A stretch of DNA of 7,198 nucleotides from Arthrobacter sp. (GCA_025464545.1 JAODMA010000166.1:1-7198), one strand, 5' to 3'; counted from the stretch's first letter, positions 1-6,404 are shown. Notes: generated from the letters alone by a model not told the origin. Program-made: numbers and translations.

Positions 1-672
1 GCCTGCCTGCGCGGTCCGATCGTCACCACCCTCAACGTGGTTTTCGCCACGGACTGGCTCAGCGAGACCGACGAGACGCTCGAGCACCAGCTGGGGCACC
101 GGCCCGAGCTGCATGCGGGGGACATCACGGCCCAGGTGGTCCCCAGCGGTCCCGGCTTCATCACCGAGAACAACCTGCGTCTTTTAAACACCCTGATCTA
201 TTCGGCGCAGCACAAGGTCTCGATCTGCAGCCCCTATTTCGTTCCCGATGACTCGCTGCTCTACGCGGTGACGACCGCGGCGCAGCGTGGCGTCGACGTC
301 GAACTGTTCGTCTCGGAAAAAGGCGACCAGTTCCTGGTCCATCACGCCCAGCAGTCGTATTACGAGGCACTGCTGGAGGCCGGCGTGCGGATCTACCTCT
401 ACAAGGCCCCGTTTGTGTTGCATGCGAAGCATTTCACCATCGACGACGAGGTGGCCGTGCTCGGCTCCAGCAACATGGACATGCGCTCCTTCTCGCTCAA
501 CCTGGAGGTGTCGGTGATGCTGCTGGGCGAGGACATCGTGCAGAGGCTCCGCGCGGTGGAGGACACGTACCGCGACATCTCACACGAGCTCCTCCTCGAT
601 GACTGGATGCAGCGTCCGGTGCTGGTCAAGTACGTGGACAACGTGGCACGGCTGACGGCGACGCTGCAGTAG
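1..672 (+). CDS. cls: Cardiolipin synthase, C-terminal part (5' end outside window)
   Basis: Phospholipase D superfamily enzyme of the membrane, expected to condense phospholipids into cardiolipin. The frame is open from base 1 and already reads family sequence (RGPIVTTLN...FATDWLSETDE) before the first GTG at 37, so the gene starts upstream and that GTG is not its start. The second catalytic motif is visible at 421-447: HAKHFTIDD, the HxKxxxxD pattern, followed by GSSNMDMRSF. The block SPYFVPDDSLL near 226-258 is also typical of bacterial Cls. The first HKD motif and the N-terminal membrane segments must lie outside the window. The C-terminus (KYVDNVARLTATLQ) looks complete. The stop lies 8 bp from the stop of the convergent pabB-like gene. 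Family assignment is firm. Cardiolipin synthase rather than another PLD transferase is inferred from overall resemblance. Confidence 0.93.
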   Translation, partial: ACLRGPIVTTLNVVFATDWLSETDETLEHQLGHRPELHAGDITAQVVPSGPGFITENNLRLLNTLIYSAQHKVSICSPYFVPDDSLLYAVTTAAQRGVDVELFVSEKGDQFLVHHAQQSYYEALLEAGVRIYLYKAPFVLHAKHFTIDDEVAVLGSSNMDMRSFSLNLEVSVMLLGEDIVQRLRAVEDTYRDISHELLLDDWMQRPVLVKYVDNVARLTATLQ

Positions 673-680
673 CCGTTCCG

Positions 681-2801
681 TCAGGAACCGACGACCCGGC
701 CGGCCGGGAATTCGGCCCCGACGGCGGAGAGCACCCCGAACGCTTTGGTCCGGATCTCCTCATATTCCTCCTCGGGGGACGAATCCGCCGTGATTGCGCC
801 GCCGACGCCGAGGCTGAGACGGGTTCCGCCGTCCCCGTCCGCGGACTCACTGATCACCAGGGTCCGGATCGCCACGGCCAGGTCCGTGGCCCCGCTGAGC
901 GAAAAGTAGCCGATCGCCCCCGCGTACACGCCCCGGGGAGCGCCCTCAAGCCGGTCCAGGATGGCCATCGTGCTGACCTTCGGCGCGCCGGTCATGGACC
1001 CCGCGGGGAAGCAAGCCGCTACGGCCTCCGCCCGCGGCATGCCGGGCCGAAGACGCGCATCGATGGTGCTGACCATCTGGTGGACGGTCGCGTAGCTTTC
1101 GACCGCGCACAGCCGGCTGACGGACACGGAACCGGGCACCGCGAAATGGCTCAGGTCATTGCGCAGGAGGTCTACGATCATGATGTTTTCGGCCCGGTCC
1201 TTTGGCGAGGCTTCCAGTTCCGCTCTCAGCCCCGCGTCCCGCGCCGGGTCAGCGTCCCGTCGCCGGGTGCCCTTGATCGGTTCGGCCCGCATGCCGCCGT
1301 CCGCCGCAATCCGCAGGAAGCGTTCCGGCGAGGTGCTGGCGACGCTGAGTTCGTCGAAGCGCAGGTAACTCGCGAAGGGCGCCGGATTGCGGCGCCGCAG
1401 CGCCAGATATGCCTGCCAGGGGTCCAGCCCGCCGGCCGGCACGCGTGCCGTCAGGGCGGTGGTGAGGCAGACCTCGTAGCTGTTGCCTTCAGTGATCTGA
1501 TATTGCGCGTCGGCGATCTTTGACTTGTAGGCGATTTCCGAGTCCCGCGCGGCGAAGTCCGGCGCGGCAGGCCGTTCGACGGCGCCGCTTGCACCCGCGG
1601 GGACAGGCACGTCCCCGGTCTCCGCCACGGCGGACCGGGCGGCAGCCAGCCATTCCCCGGCGTCGGGGGTGTCCAGGGCGAGCAGCCAGACCGCACACGC
1701 CAGGTGGTCCAGCACGACGGCCCGTCCGGCCAGGAGCAGGCAGGCGTCGGGAGTCTGCGAGGGAACGTCGCTGCCGCCGGTCTCGCGTTTGAGTTCGTAG
1801 CCGAGATATCCCAGCCAGCCCAGGGCGAACTCCCCCGGGTAGTCCTCGGGAGCGCGGAGCGCAGTGCGGCCCCAGGCGCCGTCGAGCCAGCGGAAAAATG
1901 GCCCCTCGGTTCTGACGGTGGCATTTCCGATTCTCACGGAGGTCTCACCCGAACGGTGCCGGACCGTCTGGCCGCACCGGCCGCCGTCGTCCGCGAGGAT
2001 GCTGAACCGGCTCCTTTCGGCCGCCGCGCCATCAAACCCAGCGCCTTCAAACCCAGCGCCTTCCTGGTGCGCGCCGGGCCGCCGTGGCGATTCGGGCGGG
2101 AGGGAGGAGTCCAGCCAGACCGCATTGACGGAGCGGCCAAAGAGCCGCTCGAACAACGCGACGGCGTCCGGCGCGGCATCGATCCGTTCCGCCCGGAGCT
2201 GCAGCCCGCGGCGGGCCGCGAGTTCCGGCATCAGCGCCGGGGCCAGCGCGGGCAGATACTGCAGGGACTCCAGCACCTCCTCCGGGGCGGCGCCGTCCGC
2301 GAGGTTGAGTACCCGCACGTCGGCGTGTGCCGGTACGTCATCCCCGGCCAGCCATTCCTGCTCCTGGGCGGCCCATTGATCCCAGTAGGGTTCGTAGCTT
2401 GCACCGTCGCGCTCGATTGCCCGGCTGCGGCGGTCCCGGTCCGGGGAGTCCACCCAGACCACGGCGTCCAGAAGCGGGCGGGCGGCAGCAGCCGCTGCGC
2501 CCACACCTTCCACCAGGACGATTTCGGCGGGCAGGGTAGTCCGGGTTTCGCCGTCGTAGTGCCGGTTCCAATCCCAGCTGACCCATTCGGCCGGTTTGCC
2601 GCGCTGCAGGGGTCCCAGGACCGTGGAGACGTAGCGTTCCATCCCCGCCGCGAGTCCGTTCCAACCGGGATAGATGTCCTCCAAGTGGAACAGCGAGACC
2701 TTGTGGTGCTCCCGCAGCCGGGCCGCGAGTTCGATCGCCAGGGTGGTCTTTCCTGCGCCGGACCGGCCGTCGATGGCGATGATCACGGGTGCGGGGGTCA
2801 T
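681..2801 (-). CDS. pabB: Uridine-kinase-like P-loop domain fused to aminodeoxychorismate synthase component I (PabB)
   Basis: A 706-residue protein with two parts. Residues 1 to about 205 have a complete set of P-loop kinase motifs: Walker A GRSGAGKTT (12-20), EDIYPGWNG (41-49), the hydrophobic strand LVEGVGA (96-102) and an arginine-rich lid (DRDRRSRAIERDG, 121-133). From about 225 to 706 it is a chorismate-binding enzyme: WLDSS and SRFSILADD in the N-terminal half, then PIKGTRRR (508-515), ENIMIVDLLRNDL (539-551), FPAGSMTGAPK (598-608) and EEEYEEIRTKA (677-687). The lysine in PIKGT and the MTGAPK variant fit PabB; anthranilate synthase TrpE has PIAGT. PabB converts chorismate to 4-amino-4-deoxychorismate for folate, using ammonia from PabA, which is not in this window. 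I chose the ATG at 2801 because it overlaps the phosphatase stop as ATGA and the protein sequence begins there. The frame stays open upstream to 3125, but that part is a shadow of the phosphatase. The kinase substrate is unknown. Confidence 0.9.
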   Translation of the reverse strand: MTPAPVIIAIDGRSGAGKTTLAIELAARLREHHKVSLFHLEDIYPGWNGLAAGMERYVSTVLGPLQRGKPAEWVSWDWNRHYDGETRTTLPAEIVLVEGVGAAAAAARPLLDAVVWVDSPDRDRRSRAIERDGASYEPYWDQWAAQEQEWLAGDDVPAHADVRVLNLADGAAPEEVLESLQYLPALAPALMPELAARRGLQLRAERIDAAPDAVALFERLFGRSVNAVWLDSSLPPESPRRPGAHQEGAGFEGAGFDGAAAERSRFSILADDGGRCGQTVRHRSGETSVRIGNATVRTEGPFFRWLDGAWGRTALRAPEDYPGEFALGWLGYLGYELKRETGGSDVPSQTPDACLLLAGRAVVLDHLACAVWLLALDTPDAGEWLAAARSAVAETGDVPVPAGASGAVERPAAPDFAARDSEIAYKSKIADAQYQITEGNSYEVCLTTALTARVPAGGLDPWQAYLALRRRNPAPFASYLRFDELSVASTSPERFLRIAADGGMRAEPIKGTRRRDADPARDAGLRAELEASPKDRAENIMIVDLLRNDLSHFAVPGSVSVSRLCAVESYATVHQMVSTIDARLRPGMPRAEAVAACFPAGSMTGAPKVSTMAILDRLEGAPRGVYAGAIGYFSLSGATDLAVAIRTLVISESADGDGGTRLSLGVGGAITADSSPEEEYEEIRTKAFGVLSAVGAEFPAGRVVGS
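2032..2061. repeat. Perfect 15-bp tandem duplication inside pabB-like gene
   Basis: The unit TCAAACCCAGCGCCT occurs twice in direct succession (2032-2046 and 2047-2061). It is in frame on the minus strand and duplicates five residues (GAGFE/GAGFD, about residues 247-257). It lies in a loop between the conserved WLDSS and SRFSILA blocks of the PabB N-terminal half, so it should be tolerated. It looks like a recent slippage product. Confidence 0.9.
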
Positions 2802-3370
2802 GAAATAGAGCGTACCCGCTGCTCCGGACGTTGCCCCGGCGCCGGACCCTGTTGAGCCAGCTGCGTGCGGCCGTCCTCCACGATGCCGGGCAGCGCGGCC
2901 TGGATCAGGTTCCAGGTCAGGTCGAAATCCGCGTGCCCGCCGTACCAGGGGTCCTCGATGCCCTGGTCCAGGAGGTCCTTGCCCGCCACCGCGGGATCGA
3001 AGCTGCGCAGCATCCGGATCTTGGACAGCGACGCGTGGTCCGGGGCCGCCTGCCGCAGCCAGCCATAGTGGTCCACGTCCAGGGCCAGGATCAGCTCGTG
3101 GCTCTGGAACCATTCGGGCCGCCATTCACGCGCCACGTGGTGGTCTGAGGAGATGCCGTGGGCCAGCAGCTTCCGGGAGGCCCGGGGATCGATCGGCCGG
3201 CCCACCTCGTAAGCCGTCGTTCCGGCCGAGTTCACAACGGCGGACGCGAGGCCCTCCGCAGCGAAAGCCTCCGCAAGCATCAGTGCGGCCATCGGGGACC
3301 GGCAGATGTTCCCGGTGCAGACCGCGATGATCCGGTACTGGCTCGGCAATGAGGTCATGCTGCTAAGCAT
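2798..3370 (-). CDS. Low-molecular-weight protein tyrosine phosphatase
   Basis: Cytosolic phosphatase of the LMW-PTP (arsenate reductase-like) fold, expected to dephosphorylate phosphotyrosine proteins; the target is unknown. The active-site loop CTGNICRSP has the C-x5-R-S signature just after the N-terminal strand YRIIAV. The C-terminal DPWYGG carries the general-acid aspartate followed by the aromatic pair region, as in bacterial LMW-PTPs. Starting at the ATG at 3370 gives 190 residues, somewhat longer than the usual 150-165 because of a Gln/Pro/Arg-rich tail (LAQQGPAPGQRPEQR). Alternative starts are a GTG at 3385 and an ATG at 3358. An AAGAGG lies upstream but sits too close to the GTG and 14 bases from the 3370 ATG, so the start is not settled. 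Its TGA overlaps the ATG of the kinase-PabB gene by four bases, implying a shared mRNA and translational coupling. Confidence 0.9.
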   Translation of the reverse strand: MLSSMTSLPSQYRIIAVCTGNICRSPMAALMLAEAFAAEGLASAVVNSAGTTAYEVGRPIDPRASRKLLAHGISSDHHVAREWRPEWFQSHELILALDVDHYGWLRQAAPDHASLSKIRMLRSFDPAVAGKDLLDQGIEDPWYGGHADFDLTWNLIQAALPGIVEDGRTQLAQQGPAPGQRPEQRVRSIS

Positions 3371-3423
3371 GAACGATCCGGGCACCTCTTGGCTAGCAGC
3401 GAATTTCTCGGTGTTACAAGGTC

Positions 3424-3475
3424 CTCAACCGAGTTCTCAACCGACAGTTACTGCTGTCACAGCCGGACTTGTCAC
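3424..3475. repeat. Cluster of short repeats upstream of the phosphatase
   Basis: CTCAACCGA occurs twice with a 12-bp period (3424-3432 and 3436-3444). It is followed by the inverted repeat GACAG-TTACTG-CTGTC (3443-3458) and two copies of TGTCAC (3455-3460 and 3470-3475). The cluster lies 55-105 bp upstream of the phosphatase start and could be regulator-binding sites. No known operator was recognised. Confidence 0.35.
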
Positions 3476-3780
3476 GAACTGCCGGGCCGCGCCCCAGGGT
3501 GCGGACCACCGCGGCCGGGATCAGGCTACCGGTCCCCACAACGCCTTGCGGAGAAGTCCCTTAAGACCCGAGATCCCGGTGCCGCTGAGGCCGGCCAGGG
3601 GGGCCGATTCCGCTTCCCGCGCAGCGGTTCTGCCTGCCGGAAGATGGTTGCCCCTTCCGCGGTGGCCGAGACGATCTTGGTGCGCCGGTTCCTGCCCGGG
3701 CGCCCAAAACAACGACCTCCGCACGGTGACATCGTGATCCCTTACTCCCCGTCCGGCATAACGGACTGACTTCACAGTAG

Positions 3781-3786
3781 AAAGGA
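3781..3786 (+). promoter_or_regulatory. Ribosome-binding site of the ligase remnant
   Basis: AAAGGA sits six bases before the GTG at 3793. The signal is well formed, showing that the 5' end of the decayed ligase gene is original and that decay happened downstream of it. Confidence 0.55.
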
Positions 3787-3792
3787 TTCGCC

Positions 3793-4016
3793 GTGGAAAA
3801 CGTTGGCATCGGCGCATGGCTGCAGCGTCGCCGCCCCAAGTCCGGCAGCAAGACCGCACTGATCAGGGGGAACCGGGAACTGGCTATGAAGAGTTCGCGG
3901 ACCGGAGCGTCAGGTTGGCCTCCGCGTTCCTCGAGACACTCATCACCTGCGGCCTGCTGGACGCCGTCTTCGTCCCGCTCAACACCCGCCTGGCAGCTCC
4001 CGAGATCCAGCGGTGA
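3793..4016 (+). pseudogene. 5' remnant of an acyl-CoA ligase (AMP-dependent synthetase, FadD-like)
   Basis: The first 30 codons from the GTG at 3793 read like the N-terminus of actinobacterial fatty-acyl-CoA ligases (ENVGIGAWLQRRRPKSGSK, then TALIRGNREL). The family sequence then continues in another frame from 3885 (YEEFADRSVRLASA), which fits loss of one base near 3883-3884, where an intact gene would have one more codon before TYEEF. LASA is joined directly to FLETLITCGLLDAVFVPLN and TRLAAPEI, so about 20 residues usually found between these blocks (the GDRVAYLG region) are missing in frame. The reading ends at TGA 4014-4016. The rest of the roughly 500-residue enzyme, including the ATP-binding and C-terminal domains, is absent from the downstream DNA I can read. 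No functional product is expected. The ribosome-binding site is intact. The family call comes from memory of conserved N-terminal blocks, not an alignment. Confidence 0.8.
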
Positions 4017-4110
4017 AGGCACGACGTCGCACCGCGGAATCCAGCCTCCGCGGCAAGCGGGCCTTCCCGGGGAGTGACCCGGTGCCGGGCTGGGAGCAGC
4101 CGCGCGGGGC

Positions 4111-4734
4111 CTAGTGGATCGCGGCCAGAAGGAAGCCGACGCCGACAAAGAGCGCACCAAATGTCCGGTTGAGGATTTTCTGCCCCCGGGCGTCGCGGGT
4201 GAACCGCTGGAAGGATGTGGCCGCGGCGGCGAAGAAGAGCCACATGACCAGGATGTCGATCAGCACGACGGTGGCGGAGAGGATCACGTATTGCGGGAGC
4301 AGCGGCTGCTCCGGGCGGAGGAACTGCGGCATGAAGGCCAGGAAGAACACGATGGCCTTGGGATTGAGCAGGTTGACCCAGAGCCCCCGGCGGAACATGG
4401 AGAGTGCCGGCTCGTTGCGCAGCGCCGCTGCTTTTTCCTGATCCAGATCCGGTTTCTGCAGGAACTGCCGAATGCCCAGGTACACCAGGTACGCGGCGCC
4501 GGCGTAGCGGATGATGTTGAAGGCCACCGGGGAGCTGGCCACGAGGACCCCCACACCCAGGGCCACGATCAGGATGTGCACGAGCAGGGCGGCCTGCTGG
4601 CCGAGGATGCCCCAGATCGACCGCCGGAAGCCCGAGTTCAGCGAGTTGCTCATCGTGTTGATGGCGCCTGCGCCGGGAGTGAAGCTGATCAGGACGCCGG
4701 CGCCCGCGAGGGCCAGCCAAAGGGAGGGTTGCAC
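4111..4734 (-). CDS. rhtB: LysE/RhtB-family amino-acid exporter, RhtB-like
   Basis: Integral membrane exporter of 207 residues, the usual length for the RhtB family (E. coli RhtB is about 206). The N-terminal signature FTPGAGAINTM (18-28) parallels the LSPGSGAINTM of E. coli RhtB. It is followed by membrane segments near 43-65 and 70-90, then NLLNPKAIVFFLAFMPQF (121-138), and further segments near 148-172 and 190-206. RhtB exports homoserine and homoserine lactone; that substrate is inferred from resemblance, and other amino acids are possible. The start is a GTG at 4734. There is no Shine-Dalgarno sequence, but a TAAACT box lies six bases upstream, which suits a leaderless mRNA. A perfect 13-bp palindrome (4751-4763) lies just upstream. 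No lysG-type regulator is adjacent. The gene stands alone, with 129 bp separating it from the upstream methyltransferase. Confidence 0.88.
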   Translation of the reverse strand: MQPSLWLALAGAGVLISFTPGAGAINTMSNSLNSGFRRSIWGILGQQAALLVHILIVALGVGVLVASSPVAFNIIRYAGAAYLVYLGIRQFLQKPDLDQEKAAALRNEPALSMFRRGLWVNLLNPKAIVFFLAFMPQFLRPEQPLLPQYVILSATVVLIDILVMWLFFAAAATSFQRFTRDARGQKILNRTFGALFVGVGFLLAAIH

Positions 4735-4740
4735 TGATTC

Positions 4741-4746
4741 AGTTTA
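4741..4746 (-). promoter_or_regulatory. Predicted -10 box of a leaderless promoter for the RhtB-like gene
   Basis: Reading leftward, TAAACT fits the actinobacterial TANNNT -10 consensus. It is followed by exactly six bases and then the GTG start, placing the transcription start at or next to the start codon. No good -35 hexamer was found. Confidence 0.5.
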
Positions 4747-4750
4747 CGGC

Positions 4751-4763
4751 CGCAGGCCCTGCG
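4751..4763. promoter_or_regulatory. Palindrome in the promoter spacer of the RhtB-like gene
   Basis: CGCAGG-C-CCTGCG is a perfect inverted repeat with a one-base centre, 4 bp upstream of the predicted -10 box. The position suits a repressor operator. The size is modest for GC-rich DNA, so chance is possible. Confidence 0.3.
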
Positions 4764-4863
4764 CCCTCGACGTCCGCCGGGCGCTTTGGAGTGCTGCCCG
4801 ATTGGACCTGAAGACCGCAGTGATGCCGCTTTTCCGGCCCGTTCCGGCGAATCGGCGGGTGTC

Positions 4864-5679
4864 TCAGGCGCGGGCGATGACTTCGCCGTTGGGAATGAGG
4901 AACCAACCGTCGTCGGTGGAACCCCAGCGGTGCCAACCCGCGGAGATCCGGGCCAGTTCTGCAGCCGTGGCGAAGCCGTACTCGAGGGCTTGGTCCGCGA
5001 AGGCCGAGTGCAGCACCCGCTCACCCCACACGCGTGCCTGCCACCGCCGCTGCTGGCTGGTGGCGTACAGCCAGTTGCTGCTGGTTGGTGCGACGTCGGT
5101 GAATCCGGCGGACTGCGTCCAGGAGACCAGGCGGCGGCCCGCGTCGGGCTCTGCCCCGTTCCGGCGGGCGATCCGCTGGTAGAGCTCCATCCACTCATCG
5201 AGTTCCGGGATGGCCGGATACCAGCTCATGCCGTGGAAGTCAGCATCGCGGACCGCGACAATCCCGCCCGGCCGGGCCACCCGGCGCATTTCCCGTAGCG
5301 CGGCCACCGGATCGGTGAGGTGCTGCAGGACCTGGTGCGCGTGGACGACGTCGAACGTCTCATCCTCAAAATCCAGGTCATAAATATTTCCGGCCACGAA
5401 CTCGACGTTGGGCACAGCGCGCTCGGCGGCGAGGGCGGTGGCGTGGGTGATGACCTCGGGGGAACGGTCCAGCCCGGTGACCAGGCCGGGGGCCACGAGT
5501 GCCGCAAAATCGCAGGTGATGCTGCCGGGCCCGCAGCCGACGTCGAGGACCGATACACCGGGAGTGAGATACGGGACCACAAACGCCGCGGAGTTCTCCG
5601 CCGTCCGTGAGGCGTGGGCGCGAACCACTGATTCATGGTGTCCGTGGCTATACACATCGTCCGGCTGCTGTGTACTCAT
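4864..5679 (-). CDS. Class I SAM-dependent methyltransferase
   Basis: Cytosolic methyltransferase of 271 residues with a Rossmann-type SAM-binding core. Motif I is VLDVGCGPGSIT (44-55). The acidic residue after strand 2 is in GLDRS (69-73). VEFVAGNIYDLDFEDETFD (92-110) forms the motif II region, followed by HQVLQHLTDPVAALREMRRV (115-134) and RPGGIVAVRDAD (136-147), the pattern of UbiE/arsenite-methyltransferase-like enzymes. The C-terminal 120 residues are rich in Trp and Tyr (WYPAIPELDEWMELY, SSNWLYATSQQRRWQ) and probably form the substrate lid. The substrate cannot be read from sequence. The start is the ATG at 5679; a TAGCGT box lies six bases upstream and no Shine-Dalgarno sequence is present, so a leaderless mRNA is likely. 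It lies 100 bp downstream of a MarR gene in the same orientation, and that regulator might control it. Confidence 0.9.
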   Translation of the reverse strand: MSTQQPDDVYSHGHHESVVRAHASRTAENSAAFVVPYLTPGVSVLDVGCGPGSITCDFAALVAPGLVTGLDRSPEVITHATALAAERAVPNVEFVAGNIYDLDFEDETFDVVHAHQVLQHLTDPVAALREMRRVARPGGIVAVRDADFHGMSWYPAIPELDEWMELYQRIARRNGAEPDAGRRLVSWTQSAGFTDVAPTSSNWLYATSQQRRWQARVWGERVLHSAFADQALEYGFATAAELARISAGWHRWGSTDDGWFLIPNGEVIARA

Positions 5680-5685
5680 AATGAA

Positions 5686-5691
5686 ACGCTA
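5686..5691 (-). promoter_or_regulatory. Predicted -10 box of a leaderless promoter for the methyltransferase
   Basis: Reading leftward, TAGCGT matches TANNNT and is followed by six bases (TTCATT) and the ATG at 5679. This is the same geometry as at the RhtB-like gene. No clear -35 was seen. Confidence 0.5.
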
Positions 5692-5745
5692 CCGCCTGGC
5701 GGGCTGAATCGGACGCAGCCGCCACACGGTCAATCGTGCGCGGTG

Positions 5746-5763
5746 GGCGGTTCACCGACCGCC
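5746..5763 (-). terminator. Hairpin downstream of the MarR gene
   Basis: GGCGGT-TCACCG-ACCGCC is a perfect 6-bp stem with a 6-base loop, 17 bp past the MarR stop codon. There is no T-tract after it in the leftward direction, so it would be a weak or non-canonical terminator. It could equally be an operator for the methyltransferase, whose start is about 67 bp away. Confidence 0.3.
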
Positions 5764-5779
5764 GGGACGACAATGACGG

Positions 5780-6289
5780 CTATGGCGACTCCGCCGGGGG
5801 CGCCGGCGGTGCCGCCGCCTGCCCGGCCTTGATCGTCGCCTCGATCATCGAGGTCAAAAACCGGGTAGCGATTTCCAGTTCCTCGGGAGTGAACTCGGCC
5901 ATCGCGTCCCCCATCTGGCGGGAGAGCGGGAGGAACATGGCGGCACCGTCGCGGTATGCCTTGGGCGTCATCCGCAACTGCACCTGACGGCGGTCCGTCC
6001 CCTGGCGTTCCCGGACGACGTGGCCCGAGCTGTGCAGCCGGTCGATCAGCGCCGTCGTGGCGGGCGAGCTGAGATTAAGTTCTTTGCGGAGTACCCCGGG
6101 CGTGACAATCTCGTTTTTCGCGGTGTGTGTCATGATCACCGCAAGCGCATTCAGGTCGGTCCGGTGCATGTCGTTGCGGCCGCCGGCAGCATCCATGTAA
6201 CGGTTCGCCTCAAGGCTGAACTCCTGGAGCAGTCGGACAAGCGGCGGAGGGCCGGCAGAGTCGGGTGGTCCCGCTGCTTCAGCTGACAC
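5780..6289 (-). CDS. MarR-family winged-helix transcriptional regulator
   Basis: DNA-binding regulator of 169 residues. The dimerisation helix region is about 16-36 (LVRLLQEFSLEANRYMDAA). The winged helix follows: HRTDLNALAVI (42-52), the recognition helix around LNLSSPATTALIDRL (71-85), then the wing GHVVRERQGTDRRQVQLRMT (89-108), which has the DxR-type MarR signature. The C-terminal dimerisation helix is near 135-155. A Pro/Ala-rich tail (AAAPPAPPAESP) ends the protein. The start is the GTG at 6289, supported by GGAGGA six bases upstream. MarR proteins usually act as small-molecule-responsive repressors of adjacent genes and of themselves. Candidate targets are the downstream methyltransferase and its own promoter region, which carries a 7-bp inverted repeat at 6405-6426. 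The ligand is unknown. Confidence 0.9.
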   Translation of the reverse strand: MSAEAAGPPDSAGPPPLVRLLQEFSLEANRYMDAAGGRNDMHRTDLNALAVIMTHTAKNEIVTPGVLRKELNLSSPATTALIDRLHSSGHVVRERQGTDRRQVQLRMTPKAYRDGAAMFLPLSRQMGDAMAEFTPEELEIATRFLTSMIEATIKAGQAAAPPAPPAESP

Positions 6290-6295
6290 GGCGAA

Positions 6296-6301
6296 TCCTC
6301 C
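6296..6301 (-). promoter_or_regulatory. Ribosome-binding site of the MarR gene
   Basis: Reading leftward, GGAGGA lies six bases before the GTG at 6289. It decides this start over internal methionines and shows that, unlike its two downstream neighbours, this gene has a leader. Confidence 0.75.
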
Positions 6302-6404
6302 GTTTCCTTGGTCTCTTGACGGTGGCGCGGCGGACGGCGCCTCCGGAGTTTACTGCAGTCCCGCGGCAGGTTCCGGTCCGGATGGACAATATCTCCGCAA
6401 CCCC

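Larger units (their letters stand above)
3386..3792. other. Intergenic region between phosphatase and ligase remnant, no gene recognised
   Basis: About 400 bp between divergent genes. Open frames exist on both strands, but none has recognisable family sequence and all are low-complexity Arg/Pro/Gly-rich, as expected for high-GC shadow frames. The part near the phosphatase (3424-3475) is less GC-rich and holds several short direct and inverted repeats, so it is the likely control region for the phosphatase-pabB unit. I could not pick a convincing -35/-10 pair. The end nearest the ligase remnant holds a small inverted repeat GTCCG-N6-CGGAC (3751-3766) and then the remnant's ribosome-binding site. 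Confidence 0.5.

Noticed and set aside
695..708. 14-bp palindrome CCCGGCCGGCCGGG near the end of pabB.
   Set aside because: It lies in coding sequence (residues PAGR) and is a simple GC run likely by chance in such DNA.
1704..2855. 383-residue open frame on the plus strand opposite pabB.
   Set aside because: No family motifs, composition of a high-GC antisense shadow, and the opposite strand carries a clear conserved enzyme.
2802..3125. Longer N-terminus of the kinase-PabB protein (open frame to 3125).
   Set aside because: The extra 108 residues are Gly/Pro/Arg-rich and lie wholly inside the phosphatase gene in another frame; conserved kinase sequence begins right after the ATG at 2801.
3526..3732. 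Minus-strand frame with RRTKIVSAT, which briefly resembled a pyruvate kinase N-terminus.
   Set aside because: Similarity does not continue past a few residues and the required downstream motifs are absent.
3521..3859. Minus-strand open frame ending in a hydrophobic-looking SGLKGLLRKALWGPVA tail.
   Set aside because: The tail looks protein-like, but the rest is Arg/His/Gly-rich shadow, it overlaps the ligase remnant on the other strand, and no start signal is visible. I could not assign it.
4032..4089. CCGCGG-N10-CCGCGG and CCCGG-TG-CCGGG hairpins between the ligase remnant and the exporter gene.
   Set aside because: Possible exporter terminators, but short, without T-tracts, and expected often in DNA this GC-rich.
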